Source of the DNA: Rhea pennata
Lineage: Eukaryota > Chordata > Aves > Rheiformes > Rheidae
Direction: 5' to 3'
DNA length: 64,000 bases
NCBI RefSeq assembly: GCF_028389875.1
Contig: NW_026907680.1
Span: 186,001-250,000, forward strand
Part shown: in pieces, positions 42,358 to 54,474 of the stretch
Layout: each line of letters opens with the position of its first letter
How positions within the stretch are numbered: the stretch's first letter is position 1
Program-made: the position numbers and the translations under genes
Notes under the pieces: generated by a model
What the model was told of the DNA's origin: nothing
The model's input: the letters and a program-made list of their open reading frames with translations, nothing else
Databases searched by the model: none

Positions 42358-45300
42358 TGGACAAAGTCAGCCAGGGCTCAAAGAAGGGCACTGGAAGGGC
42401 TCTTGTACAACCAGCAACCACAGGACAATGCATTTGCAGAATGCAGGCTAGCACAAGAAGGACCCCAGTCAGGAACACTTACCACTCCTGTGTTCTGATG
42501 GCCTACATTCACAGGCTGTGTAGCACGTACCCTAGCTTCTGGACGTGGTTTCTTTCCACCTGCTGCTGCATTCTGTGCAGAGCACTGTGAGGAGACTGGG
42601 AATGGACTGCAAATATACACACGGGGAGGTGGTATGAGCACAGGGGGAGTAGGATCTCCACTCCCCCCTCACAAGCTGGGCACCTGCTTCTGCAGCAGAA
42701 GGCAGTGCTGCAGCAGAAGCACAGGGATTCCACTGACTGCAGGTACATCAACAGCTGTGAAGACTACCCCCAAATAAAACACTCAGGGCTGCACATCATG
42801 CCCGAAAGAGAGCTCTAAGCTCGCCCACAGCATGACTTTCTCTCCATGCAGTGAGGATAGAAGCAGGGTCATCTACAGGACAGGCTCCAACTCATACCAC
42901 TACCCCTGTCCTGCCACATGCATTAGCCACTGCTCCATGGCCCCAAAGACTCTCTGTTCAGGGATGGGCAATGGATGGTTGCTGGGCTCCCAGTGTCAAA
43001 GAAGGAGAAAGGCATCAAGGCAGTCAAGCACAAAGCTCTGAGCAGGTGGGAGCCAGCACAGAGCTCTGAAGAACCCTTCCCCACAGACAGAGCCCATATG
43101 AAGGCGGAGCATGCGTGCAGGTCACTGGGACTCAGCCGCTGGGAAGCCTTGCTCCCAAAGCACTTTCAGAGCAGCCTGCCCCAGCCCTGGCAATGCAGCC
43201 CTAACCAACCTGTGCTGGGTGGCTGCTCCCTTCATCAGGCAGGGGGGAAAGAAGCAAGGCAAAGTACTCACGTTGGAAAAATACTTGGAAGAGGAGTAGA
43301 GGACAAAAAAGGAGCCGCTCTAGTGGCTGTGAACATTGATTCCCTCATCACCTTCATCTGCAAAGGTGAGAAAGAGAGGTGAGATGCTGCCAAGGAAAGG
43401 ATCTTGCTGCTCACAAGGGCAGCCCATGTTTCCATGCTCCGGAGAAGAAGCTGCCTCTCAGAACTGCAGAAACAACCCTTGCTCTTGCTCTGCAGCCCCT
43501 CCATTCTACACAACAACAGCTGTGGGGGAATAGGGGAGAATGGCTAAAAGCTCTGGCAGGCTTTTGTCGAGGGTAAGAGCCGAGAGTCTGAGTTAAGAGA
43601 GCAGTTCCTGCCTATAGAGAATTCAAGGGAGGAAAGCCCAGGGGAAGGCAGCTCACTAAACTCTAGGGAAATGTGTCGGTCAGCCTGCTAGGGAGGATGA
43701 GAGAGAGCAGTGGGGGTGCAATACATCTGTTTTACCAGGAGGAAACGTTTTTCTCAGTCCCTGCGCTCATCCTTTCCCTAAACCTTCCTGTCAGCACCCT
43801 TTTGCTCTGAAAGGCAGTTGAGCAAGGCTGAACATCCCTTTCTTGTTCAGACCAAGCATCTGAATAATCACACAGCTGAGCAAAAACTCTCCATCTCGTA
43901 TTACAGAAAGGCTCAGTGCTTCCATGGCCACCAGAAAGAGCAGTGTGTTCATGGAGAGTGCAGGAGTTACAGATATATTGTAAAACTAGTGCACAAGTGG
44001 CATTTCTGAAAGCAAAGCCCCAGGGAAAGTCCGACAAGGCTAAGCAGAACCCATGGGAAGGGCCCTTCTACAGCCAGTGCCCAGAGCACAATGCTTTGGC
44101 AGAAAGCAAGCTGGCAAAAGAAGGACCTCCATCAGGAGCACCTACCTCTGTTGACTTCTGATGGCCATGTACAGGCCACGCAGCTGCTGCTCGAGCTTCT
44201 GGCATTTGCGTCCTCCTGCCCAGTAATTCCTTCTTCGCAGAATGTGAGTGAATTCCTGGAAGCATGCTGCAAATACACACCGCGGGGATGTGTGCCACAG
44301 GACACTCAGGACTGCACAACATGCCCAAAAGAAAACTCGAGGAGCCCACAGTTGAGACTTTTTCTCCAGGCACCAAGGAGAGCAGCAGCGTCAGCTCCAA
44401 GGACAGGCTCCAGGACACACCATTACCCACTGTCCTGAGCACTCTAGTAGCCACTGCTGTGTAGCCCCCAAGGACAAGCTTTCTTGGAAGCTTCAGAAAT
44501 GGAACCGGGAATAACTGCTCCGTCCCTTGCAGTCCTTCTCTCTTCAGGCACTTACGTCCCTCCTTCCCATCCTCTTCAAAGAGCCCAAACAACCTGTCCT
44601 TGCCTCTAAGGGCTGCCTGAGCCAAGGGCACATCCTCTCGAGCCTGCTGCTTGCCACCCCTGACTGCTGCCTGGAAATGACCTTCCTTCCTCCTTGCTGC
44701 TGGCAGTCAAAGGAAGGGCATTGCCCAAGGGGAAACACCACAGCTTTGGGGAGATATTCACCCAAGGCACTCCTCCCCTCCAGCAGCATTCCTTGCAGCC
44801 CTCTCTTCCACCTCACTCCTCTCTACTAGGCTGCTCACCACAGCTCTACATGCCTGGAGACATTGTTGGCAAAGGATTCTGTGGCAGCAGGCACAAAGGC
44901 TCTCTCTCACCTGAAACAGGGCCCTCCTGCCTCTTCCAGGCCCTGCATGTATGTGCACACACATAGACTCCCCTTTGCATTCACATCCACCAACTCTGCA
45001 CAAGTGTGTGTCATGCTTCAGTGACACACAGAGATGCCAGCCAGTGGGGTGTAGTCACACTCTGTTGGTGCCAGCCACCAGAGGGGACTTCAAAGGAAGA
45101 AAAGGGCTCCTAGCTCCCAAAATTCATCCACAACTCTGCAAACAGCCTCTGCTCCTTGGCCTTGCTGCCAGCAGGGCTCCGATTTCACTTTGACATACAA
45201 AGCTCGATCCTGTCCTGGCCACAAAAGACATCCTCCGCCTTTCCTCCTGCCTAACTGCATACTCACAGGTCTGAGCAAACAACGCACACCCTGCGGCAAA

Positions 45301-45619
45301 GCTCACACCAACACCTCCCTCTTCACAAGGCTTGACAAGAGCATGCAGACTTTTCCTCAGCCTCCAAAATTGCCCTGAGACACCCAGCACTGCTCTCCGC
45401 AAATGAGCAGCATCCACATTTATTTCACCTACGCGCTAGGAGAAAAGGCCCTCCTCTTCCAAAAGGACCACTTACATTGACTTTCCCAAAGGTCTGGAAG
45501 CTGAAAGCAGAAGCAGCAGCGGAAAGAAGCCAAGAGCAGGCTCTGACAGGCACTTGCTCCGGGCTGCCCAGCCAGCAAGAGAGGCCTAGTCCTCATGGCA
45601 GAGTTTAAAAGGCATTCAG
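42358..45619 (-). pseudogene. CCDC81-like gene fragment with only three exons
   Basis: Inverted copy of the middle of the left gene. Kept exons, all open and of standard length with AG/GT sites, are B of unit 1 (44266-44146, 121 nt), A of unit 2 (43357-43272, 86 nt, starting MKVMRESMFTATRAA) and B of unit 2 (42606-42483, 124 nt). The HU-domain exons and everything after unit 2 are absent because of two deletions, equivalent to 1,806-7,327 and about 10,122-15,765 of the left copy. With no start and no tail it cannot encode the family protein, though the kept exons have no stop. Confidence 0.75.
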
Positions 45620-47400
45620 GCGGCACGGCTCCCTTCTGCCGGGCAGGGCGGCAGGGCTGTGTGAGCAGGGTGTGCGTGCAGCCAGGTGTGCCCAGGGCTG
45701 TGCCTGAGAGCAGTGTCCTGGGAGGTCAGGGTGCCCAGGGCCATGCCTCTGCCACCTGCGATGGTCAGCACTCAGCCCGCCTGGGCAACTGCCTGCAGGG
45801 CTGCGGGGAGAAGCCGCGGGGGGAAGGAGCAGCCCACAAAAGGGCAGGATCACAGTGCCCCAGAGTGGGGGCTGCGTGGGGCAAGGCTGCTCAGAGCTGC
45901 TGCTCAGCCCCAGGAGCTTGCCCGGAGGAAAGTCAAGGCAGGGACGACTCCACAGGGAAAGAGGTTTCCCCAGTGTTGGCTTTCTGTTCCACGCTGTTGT
46001 TTTGGGGGGAAGGGAAAAGGAGGTGCCAAGGCTGGAGAAGAGCTGGAGACTGGGGAGGCTGCTGAGGGGTCAGCAGGTCTGTGGGGAAGCTCAGAAAGTG
46101 CTTTTGCCCCTGCTCTGCCCATGCACAGCAGCAGCAGCAGCAGCTCTGCTGGCCCCAGGAGCCTTTGTGGAGCTGCTCCTTGGCACCTGCCAAGAGGTGC
46201 GTGCCCCGAAGCAGCGCCGTGCTGCTGGGAGGGATCTCTGGGGCACAGACAAGTGCCCCAGAAGTGGGCTGGGGTCTGTTGGCTAAGGCAGGCAATGGAC
46301 GCAGGAGAGGGCATTTGGTGCTGACAGGAAAAGCTGCAGGCGGTGGAGCCATGGTGCGAGAAGGGGAGGAAGGTAGAGCAGAAGTGCGGTGGGAGGGAGA
46401 GTTAGGGAATTTAGCTCTCTTCCCCTCCAGTGCAGACGTTTTCTTCCCAGAAAACCCCACATGGCCTCTGCCAGCCCGCAGAGCCTCTGCCCCACAGGCC
46501 CCAGGGCAGGCACTACCTTCTCTGCAGATAGACCTCTGGCTGAGGAGAGGGTCTGACTCCAACGAGATGTTACTCCAGCCTAGGCCTCTCTTGCAAAGGC
46601 TGGAGCAGCAGCAAGTACACGGAGGTTCTGCTTGCAGACTGCAGCTCACTAAGTGCTTGAGGCCAGTGTTGCGAGAGCTGCTGGTGCTTCAGCACAGTCT
46701 TTCTAGCACAGGCTGGAACAGCAGCAAGTAAATGCAGAACCGCAAAGAATGCAGTGATTGCCCCAACAGGGTCTTCTTCCAGCAGCCTGGGGCCTGGGAG
46801 CTTCCTCAGCCAGACGCAGGAGCCACAAAGCCTTTGCCCGCTTGGTCCTTCCAGAAGCACACCCCCACCTTGGGCTGAAAGCACACCGTCAACCTGTGGC
46901 AGGGTCACATGCGCCTCCTTGCTTGGCTTCTCTCTTCCTCTTCAAAGCACTTCTGCTGGGCTTCTTCTCACCTCTGCAGGGCAAGGAGATGTGGCTTTCA
47001 GCGACCTCTCTCTTGCCTCTCCTTCCTGACCAAGAGCTGTTAGCTCACAGCCTGCCCCGGTCTATGCAAAGTTCAGATGTGGTCATTTTCTCCCCAACAG
47101 GCCTCACTCCTCCTGCAGCAAATACCCTCTGGCACTTTATTGCCCAGCCATTCCCTGTGCTTTGGTCCTTCTGTAGCTCTTATTTGGGGAGCCTTTCAAG
47201 AAGAAAACAAGAACTCCCCGGCCTTGTCCCCTGCCACACTGAGATAACTGTGGCTCCTACGGGCTCCATTTGCACAACCACCCAGGAAGAGTCTGCATAG
47301 GTATTGTCAGAGAAGGAAAGCTCCTCAGATCCACTGGAGATGTGGGCCTTCCACTTGTGTATGCAGTGTGCTTCCCAGGCTCCGACAAAGGAAAGGCAGA
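45620..47400 (+). repeat. Duplicated block, inverted copy of 1-1,806 extended by block A sequence
   Basis: 45,620-47,190 matches the reverse complement of the left window end; 46,620-47,400 also matches 16,585-18,070 directly, minus 17,503-17,875. Several long open frames are shared between copies without a recognisable domain. A short CAG/CTG run lies near 46,128-46,143. Confidence 0.7.
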
Positions 47401-47439
47401 CTTTATGCACCCTGAGAGCTTTTGGAGAGACAACACAGC

Positions 47440-48245
47440 AGGGCCAGCAAGCAGACGGGCTCTGCTGGACCTCCTACTTAAAAAGAAGGGAAGGCTGCAT
47501 GCGGATATCAAGACTGGCAGCAACCTTGGCTGCAGTGGCCGTGAGAGTGTGGAGCTGAGGATCCTGAGAGGATGGAAGAGCACAAAATGTGGGATGCCAA
47601 CACTAGACTGCAGCAGAGCAGACTTTGGCCTCTACAGGCAGCTGTCTAGGAGAACCCCATGCCAGAGGCTCCCAGAAGTAAGAGGGAAATCAAAGAAAGC
47701 TTCTTTGGAGTCCCGGAGTTCCTCCTCCAGGCTGTGTCCAATTCTGGGCTCCACAACACAAGAGAGACGTGGAGCTACCAGGTGGAGTCCTGCCCCAGAA
47801 GGGCTACTAAGATCAGGAAGGGAGTGGAGCATCTCTCCCACAGGGAACGGTGGAGAGAGCTGGCCCTGTTCAGCCTGGGGCAGAGAAGGCTGAGGGGGGG
47901 AATCTCAGCAATGTGTATAAGTATCTGCAGGGTGGGTGTCGAGAGGATGGGGCCAGACTCTGTTCAGTGGAGCCCAGCGATAGGATGAGAGGCAACAGGC
48001 CAGAGTGAAACCCAGGAAGGTCCATCTGAAGACAAAGGAATAAGCCTTTTCCCTGGGAGGAGTGACAGAGCACTGGAACAGGTTGCCCAGAGAGGCTGTG
48101 GAGTCTCCATGCCCGGAGACAGTCAGAAGCCGTCTGGACAGGGTCCTAGGCAAGCTGCCCTAGGTGACCCTGCGTGAGCAGGGCAGGTGCACTAGAGGCT
48201 CTCCAGGTCCCTTCCAACCTCAAAGAGCTCTGTGATTCTGTGGTT
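47440..48245 (+). mobile_element. CR1 LINE, 3' part
   Basis: From about 47,720 the text follows the avian CR1 3' region in sense: gtccaattctgggctccaca, then gttcagcctggggcagagaa, ggatggggccagactctgtt, ggaacaggttgcccagagag and the tail ending ctctgtgattctgtgg. The ~280 bp before it (agcagactttggcctctaca) probably belongs to the same element. It separates two parts of the duplicated block that are contiguous at 18.07 kb. Confidence 0.8.
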
Positions 48246-49330
48246 CTGAGAGCTGAGGCCAGGTCCTGCACAGGGCCGTGCAGGGAGAGCTCCTGTCATG
48301 CCAGGGCTGGCTGAGTCTTGCCATGGCCCTGGCATCACTGCAGCTTCTGCTCACATGCTGCGTGGGATGGAAAGCAGAGAGAGCCTTTGTGGAGGCTCTG
48401 TGCAGGTGTTTGGGCTGCTTGATGGCCTGGTCAGGTTGCTGTGTCCACCTGTAGATGAGGTTGAGGTGAGACTTCAGCCCAGGCTTAGCCCAGGTGGAGC
48501 AGGGCTGCAGCCTGGGTCATTGCAGGCTGCTCAGGTGCTGTCCTGCCACTGGGGCCAGGCGTGGACCCTTGTCTCTGGCACGCAGCCCTCCCCGGCGAGG
48601 CCCATGCACAGCACCCACAAGCGGGCAGTGCCAGGCCAGCGTGCACCTGACACCTTCATGTTCACCATCAACCCAGCTGTCCCTGCCCTGCCTCGGAGCA
48701 GGGATCTCGCCCCAGGCACCGGGGCTGCAGCTCGGCCGCCTTCCCCTCAGCACGGTCACACGGCAGCTCCTGGCCTGGCAGCAGCGCCGGCAGCAGCCGC
48801 TCTCCCAGCCCCCGGGGCTCCGCACGCTCCAGCTGGGGAAAGACGTGGCTGCGTTTGCAGAGCTCGCGGGGCTTTAGTCTCCTGGGGCTCCAGCCAGAGA
48901 TGTCTGTTCCCGAGGTGCTGGAGCAGGTCAGGCTGCTTCCTGCAGCAGGAAGCCCAGCTGCAGCTGGCTCCAGCGCTGCGCCTGGCACAGCTGCATCCCA
49001 GCCCGGGGCAGGAGCTGCCAGCAGCGGCGGTCTCAGCCACAGGGGCCTCAGCTCTCCCTGCCTACCCGTAGGGCATAGACAGCAGGAAAGCATAGCACAG
49101 GCACGTTCTGTGAATATGATAGTGCTTGATGTTTGCCACAGCTCTTATCCATTGCTAAGCACGAGCAGTACTGACCGGGCCAGAAGGTGGGCTTTCTTGA
49201 AGAAAAGCCGAGCAGTCTTTAAGCACTGCCAGCCCCCTTGGACATCTTCAGATACTGCAGGCTCTTGTAGATGGAAATTCATCATTCAAAGGTCATTTCT
49301 CCAGAGACTAATTCAACCTCTTTCACAACA
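48246..49330. other. No gene recognised
   Basis: A GC-rich kilobase with one 257-codon frame (48,298-49,071, +) of Ala/Pro/Gly/Arg-rich composition and no domain, which I regard as chance. It has no clear counterpart in the other blocks in this window. Confidence 0.4.
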
Positions 49331-50569
49331 ATTGCTCCTCTGCAGTCCCTGCTTTGGGACAGGACTATTTCAAAGCAGCGAGCTCATCAGAGCAGTGCTT
49401 TTTGCTCCAGGATCTTTTGTTTGCCCAGCACTGAGCTGTTCTTCTACAGCTTTTGCCAGTTGCTGGAATGTCCACAAACCTATTGCCTAACGCTGGCATT
49501 TTTGAATGTCATCCCATGCAGTGTCATTTATTGGCCTCTGAGAATTTATCAGATCATGTGGGATGGAGGAAGACAGTGAGGGTCTTCGTGGTTGGTTTAA
49601 ATACTCCTGTAGATGAGCTTTCCTGGAAGCAAGGCTGTTTCGACAGGGCAAGTTATGTGTGTGTGTTCTAAGCTGACCAACGGCGTAAGAAGATGTTGTC
49701 TCTGGGTTTAAACAAAATGTGTGGTGCATATCCAGTGGAATTTCCTTCACTCAAGAGCCCATTGAGTGATAATCAAACACAAAAAATCAAATGTCTTCCT
49801 CTGTATGGGCCCCTTTCATTTTGAGTTCCTCTGAGGGCTTTACATCTCTCTACATTTTTGCACCATCCACTCCCAAGTACTATTTATTTCCACAAACGTT
49901 TTGGGCTGTGTGTGCTGTAAAACTAACATTGGATCTTTTTCCCCTCTCCCAGGTGCAGGTGAAGTTGGAAGTGCATGTGTTGGCCTCCACGCATCTACTG
50001 AAGGATCTGCAGCAAATGCAGATGTACCCCAGGACTCCACTTTCCAGGGCAATACAGAGGAATCGTGATATTCTGAGCAGAAAGGATGTGGCTTGCACAA
50101 AAGACTATGCAAAGCTGGTGAAAAATATTTGCTTTACACAGCACGGTAATGGTTTCCCACTAAGTGGTCTGGCTGTGAGAAATCCTTGCTGCAGGCTGAA
50201 CCTAAACTCCAAGGGGTTTCAAAAGTTGCCAGGCACACTGCACTTCCCTCTAACAAGCCTGCAGGGATATGGAGCTTGTCTGGCACCGTAAAGTCCATGT
50301 CCCTTCTCGTGCGAGTAACCAACTGGCTAACCTTTCTTCTGCAGCTTGATGGAGCTGCCTAAGTATTTTGTATGGAAGCACATGTGTGGTCTTGCTCAAG
50401 TCAGGTGCTGCCTTTTAGCCACAGCAGTCCCTCTGCTCCCTTCCATTCTCGTCCTGCTACAGACATGTAGCGTTTTCAACGTTCTCTTAGCACTGAGCAC
50501 ATTGCTCTTGGATCTGTTCTGTGTCCCCTACTTCAGTCCTCATGCACTGGAAAACCCTGTAGTGAAGCC
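49331..50569 (+). repeat. Duplicated block B (paralogue of 18,110-19,780 and, inverted, 63,080-64,000)
   Basis: Aligns with block A except that it lacks the CR1 present at 18,650-18,957 and carries an 18-bp insertion near 50,015. It contains the second copies of the unassigned frames at 49,791-50,291 and 50,346-50,651. After 50,569 it departs from the other two copies. Confidence 0.75.
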
Positions 50570-51493
50570 GAAAGCTTTCCGAGGGCTCAGCCGGCAGCGC
50601 TGGGCACTACAGATTGCTGCTGCTTCCGTGCGCCTCTGGAGGTGGCTGTAAAAGCACGGTCGAGTGAGAGGAGTGCCAAGACAACTACAGTGTGGTTTTG
50701 TTATACGAGTTTCACTATGCCACGTTGGTTTGGAGATACCTTAATGTTGCAGCTCTAGAGGCTTTCAGGCACTAGACTAACCACGCTGCCACTCCGGGGA
50801 CACTTCCTCTGAGAAGTCCAGGGATGTTAAGATACAGGTGTGTCTGTCCCCGCCTCCTCATTCCTCAATCCTTTCTAAAAGCTGGCCTGACAGATGAGCC
50901 AAGCTTTCGGTTACTGTGACTTGCTGGTCACGCCAGAGCTGTAGCCCTGCTGAAGGGCAGAGTAAAGGGTGTCTGAGTAACACGAGTTTCTCAGCGAGTT
51001 CTCTGCCGTCATCGAACACCTGCATTTGTCATCCCACAGCTGCACGCGTGCCCCTTGGAGGGCAGTGATCCCAGGCTGCTGGGACAGGGGAAGTTCCTTC
51101 CAAGGGCTGCTGAGGAAGAGCGGTTGTACTGCGGGGAAGAAAGAGCTCAGAAATTCTCTTCTACCTAGGATTTCTCAGTCCCTGAGAGGCAGGAGCCGTC
51201 ACCTGGCTTCAGCGGTGCTTGGGAGGTTACTTGCGCCTCATCAGCTCCTAGGCCAGCAGCAGGCACGTGGATTTCCTCCTGGTTCTGATGCCACTTCTCC
51301 CGAAGAACCACCAGCACCAGGCCCAGTGCCCCTTTGGGAGCTTGTGAGGTCACTTCTGGTAGGCCAGGAGCAGGCCCACTGCTGCTGCTCCACTTCAGGA
51401 GGTCACTTCTGCCTCAGGACCTGACAGGTCAGTGGCAGGCCCAGGATGGCAGTGCTGACTGCGAGGCCACTACTCCCTCAGGCCCGGAGAGAC
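50570..51493. other. Block B-specific segment missing from the other two copies
   Basis: About 0.92 kb present only here. Its right part (from about 51,220) is a degenerate tandem array whose units share gaggtcacttctgcctcagg and a nearby gtggcaggc, continuing past 51,493 into the shared part to about 51,715. Loss of units between such repeats could explain the shorter versions at 19.8 kb and 63.07 kb. No gene is recognised. Confidence 0.55.
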
Positions 51494-51884
51494 CAGTGGC
51501 AGGCACAAGGCTTTGATGCTGAGTGTGAGGGCACTTGTGCCTTGCACCCGGGAGCCTCGCAGCAGGAAAATGGTGTCAGTGCTGACAGGGAGGTGATTCC
51601 AGCCACACCCACCTGGAAGCTAGGAGGAGGAACCTTGCTGCTGCTTCTGCTAGTGAGCTCACTTGGGCCTCAAGACCTGAGAGGCCACCAGTGGCCACAA
51701 GGCTGCTGTTAGTGCCTGGGAAGGAGCAACCACCCTGCAGCAGGGGTGTTGGCAAGCTCAGTGCCGGAGGGGAGAGCAGCAGGTGTTGTGCAGCTGCCTC
51801 CAGGAGGGCTCCACGCTGTCTCCCATTGCTTCTTCATCAATGTCCTGATGAAGCAGGGACTTGGTGTGTAACCAGGGAGGGGTG

Positions 51885-52585
51885 CTGATACCTGGCTGTG
51901 CTGGAGAGGAGCTTTTCAGAGAAGGACCTGGGGGTTGTGGTGGGCACCAAGCTGACCATGAACCAGCAATGTGCTCTGGTGGCAAAGAGCAGCCATGGTA
52001 TCCTGGGCTGCATCAGGAAGAGCATTGCCAGCAGGTGGAGGCAGGTGATCCTTCCCCTCTGCTCAGCACTGGTGAGGCCGCACCTGGAGAGCTTGGTCCA
52101 CCAGCACAAGAGAAACATGGACCTACTGGAGTGAGTCCAACCACAAAGAAGACTAAGGGCCTGGAGCATCTCCTGTATGAGGAGAGACAGAGATAGCTGG
52201 GCCTGTTCAGTGTGTAAGGGGAGAAGGCTCAGGGCAATTTGAATGTACAGAAGTACCTGATGGGGACATGGCATAAAGAAGACAGAGACAGATTCTTCTG
52301 TGACAGCCAGTGGCAGGATGGGAGGCAACAGGCACATGTAGAAATACAAGAAATTCCATTGAAATATAAGAAAAGACTTTCTACTGCAAGAGCGATGGAA
52401 GACTGGACCAAGTTGCTCAGCAGGACTGTGAGTCTCCATCCTTGCTGTTGCTCAAAACCCAACTGGACACAGTCTCAGTCAGCATGCTCCAGGTATACCT
52501 CCAGGTATAAAAGAAAAGAGGGTGGAGGCAGATGTTCTCCAGGGGTGCTTTCCAACTTCAGCAATGCGTTGATTCAGTGATTTGG
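51885..52585 (+). mobile_element. CR1 LINE, 3' part
   Basis: Sense CR1 motifs: agaaggacctgggggttgtg, accagcaatgtgctctggtg, gtatcctgggctgcatcagg and ccgcacctggagagcttggt, ending ttccaacttcagcaatgcg. The partner at 61,978-62,675 is the same element on the other arm, so the insertion predates the inverted duplication. Block A is cut by the ERV just before the equivalent position. Confidence 0.85.
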
Positions 52586-52687
52586 TGATGCTGCCATTTG
52601 TGAAGTCACTTGTGAGCTGCCTAGAGGAACTTTGCTTCTCCATGGAAGAACTCCTCTGTATCACAGAGCAGTCAGTGCCTCTGCAAA

Positions 52688-53318
52688 TTACTTCTCAAGG
52701 GCTTCAACGAGGCGTGGGGGCTTTTTCTTCAGGGCCTTGTACAGGCGATCCTTGCACCAGGGAGTCCAGCTCAGCAACAGCCTGAACAGCTCACGCATCA
52801 TGGTGTGGGATGTTTTCTCCGCCAGAATTCTTTGGTATTGCTCAAAGTCCAGAATGTCCCCGAGCAGGAGGTCCAGGACACCTTTCACTTCAACAACACG
52901 TTCAATCAGCTCCACTCGGTGCCTATCGACAAAGTGTTCCCCTGGGGAGGCCAGAAGCAAAGGGTTAGTCATCTGTGGACACACTGGTGCTCCTTCAGCT
53001 GCTTCACAGGTCATGGAGCAGCAGCCACTTCACAGCGGGGTTTGCCTGAGCTAGCACGACCCAAGGAGGAAATGAACGGCACCACGGAGCACCCAGTCCT
53101 CTCTGTTGTTAGTGGGTGATGGCACCGTCTAGCCGAAAGCCGAAAGCATTCTAGTGTGAATGTCTAATTCAAACTGGGGCTGTGCCGGGGCCAATGCTGT
53201 GTTTTAGAGTGGGTGTTTGAGCCCCTGCCCCTGGTTTTGAGGCGTTTTTCCCCCAAAAGTCTCACCTGTCACTGCAACATTTGAGCAGATTTGGGGATTT
53301 GTTCTCTGCCCCTAAAGC
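52688..53318 (-). pseudogene. CARD-domain gene copy, frameshifted
   Basis: The last exon (52,941-52,688) is open and encodes EHFVDRHRVELIERVVEV, then VLDLLLGDILDFEQYQ, WCKDRLYKALKKKPPRL and a stop; this is a CARD most like those of NLRP1/CARD8 and ASC. The preceding exon (53,318-53,266) is 53 nt against 57 nt in the 61-kb copy. The loss of GAA and one further G shifts the frame and gives a TGA within the exon. This copy is therefore probably inactive, unless an unseen exon is used. Its GC-rich first-exon region lies at about 54,240-54,390. Confidence 0.75.
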
Positions 53319-53959
53319 CTGTGGGACAGCAAAACAGAAAAGAAATGAGAGGGGAAGCAATGGGAGGGAGCTCCAATCTTGCACAGTCGACGGGGCGCTG
53401 CAGAAGGGAGGGACAGAGCAGACACCTTTCCAAAGGAGGCTCCTTCCCTTAGGGGACCAGGACTCCCAGGCCACCTCCCAGCCTTGCTGGTGACCCTCTC
53501 TCACGGCTGCTCCCATCCCCATCGAGCCAGTGCCATCAAATGACAGCACAGCTAACTGCAGCCCTATCAGAGACCACCACCGCGCGGTGTGAACTGGCCA
53601 TGGGAAATGCTGGAGCTACGGATGATGTTCCATGAGCACCTCTGACAGGGAGGAGACATCCCATCACCTGGTTCAACCCATATGTCTTGCTGGGAACTCA
53701 CTGCATTGGAGTTTTAAGCTAATTTCAGACAGTGTCCTGGCAAAAACAGTCAATCGAGCTCATCACCCTTGGTTTGTTCTGCAGCAACCACACACATGCC
53801 AACATGGCTGCCCCAATAACACGCCAATGACACACACACGCCAACGACACGGCTGCCCCTTTCACAGGCAAAGACATGGACACGGCAGCCCCACGCACAC
53901 GGCAGCCCCACGCACACCCATGTGCAGGGCAATTGGGACCAGTGGGACAACATCCCCCC

Positions 53960-54245
53960 TGCCCCCCTTATACCCCGGGGGCCCAGGTGTCCAGGCACCC
54001 CTCAGCCCCCCACCCTGGGGGGCATCCAAGACCCCGCTGGGCCCCACCACCCCAGGGACCCAGCATCCGGACACCCCACTGCCTCCCCCCACACCAGGCG
54101 TCCAGGCCTCCCGACACCCCTCTGCCCCCCTCACACGAGGGGTCCAGGCATCCGGGCCCCTCCTTCCACGTGCCCAGGAAATCCCCATCTCTTCCCACGC
54201 CAGGGGCCCAGGCGTCCGAGCACCCCCCCTTCCCCCCGCCCCCCG
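53960..54245. repeat. GC-rich minisatellite in the first intron of the CARD copy
   Basis: Imperfect repeats around ggggcccaggcgtccgg and ccaggcatccgggcccc, with variable spacers of C or G runs. It is the inverted partner of 60,300-60,620. Repeat number and order differ between the two, as expected of a minisatellite. Confidence 0.75.
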
Positions 54246-54391
54246 TTACCTGAGCGCCGGCTCGGACGCCTGGGCCCCTCGCCGCGCCCCCTTCCCTCCC
54301 CCAGGCCCAGCGATGCCGCTGCCGCCCCGCGCCGGGAACTGCAATCCCAGCAGGCAGCGCGGCCGCCGAGCCCCGCCCCCTCCCTGGCGCC
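54246..54391 (-). promoter_or_regulatory. CpG-rich promoter and first-exon region of the CARD copy
   Basis: Inverted partner of 60,150-60,294. It keeps the donor ctcag/gtaacg (read on minus) and a ZNF143-like site gggaactgcaatcccagc at 54,334-54,351. The identity between arms stops at about 54,391, which is the inner end of the large inverted repeat. Confidence 0.5.
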
Positions 54392-54474
54392 TCCTCGAGC
54401 CCTGACAGAGGGGACGAGAGAGACACGGAGCTGCTGGAGAGAGGGCGGCGTGGGGCTGCGAAGGGGGTCGGGGG

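Noticed and set aside
41612..42451. Long open frame of 279 codons beginning MDEMISRGPFQPP, also on minus at 16,502-15,603
   Set aside because: Its first part is the antisense of a CR1 tail and the rest is GC-rich duplicated flank. Similarity between copies comes from recent duplication.
48298..49071. 257-codon plus-strand frame
   Set aside because: Ala/Pro/Gly/Arg-rich, no domain, no splice context, no paralogue. Expected in GC-rich DNA.
51837..52439. 200-codon minus-strand frame, and its mirror at 62,125-62,730
   Set aside because: It is the antisense of a CR1 fragment, and both copies belong to the same inverted duplication.
53632..54405. 257-codon Pro-rich frame and its mirror on minus at 60,831-59,314
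   Set aside because: Produced by the GC-rich minisatellite. The long minus frame continues through the Ser-rich array only because that array lacks stops.
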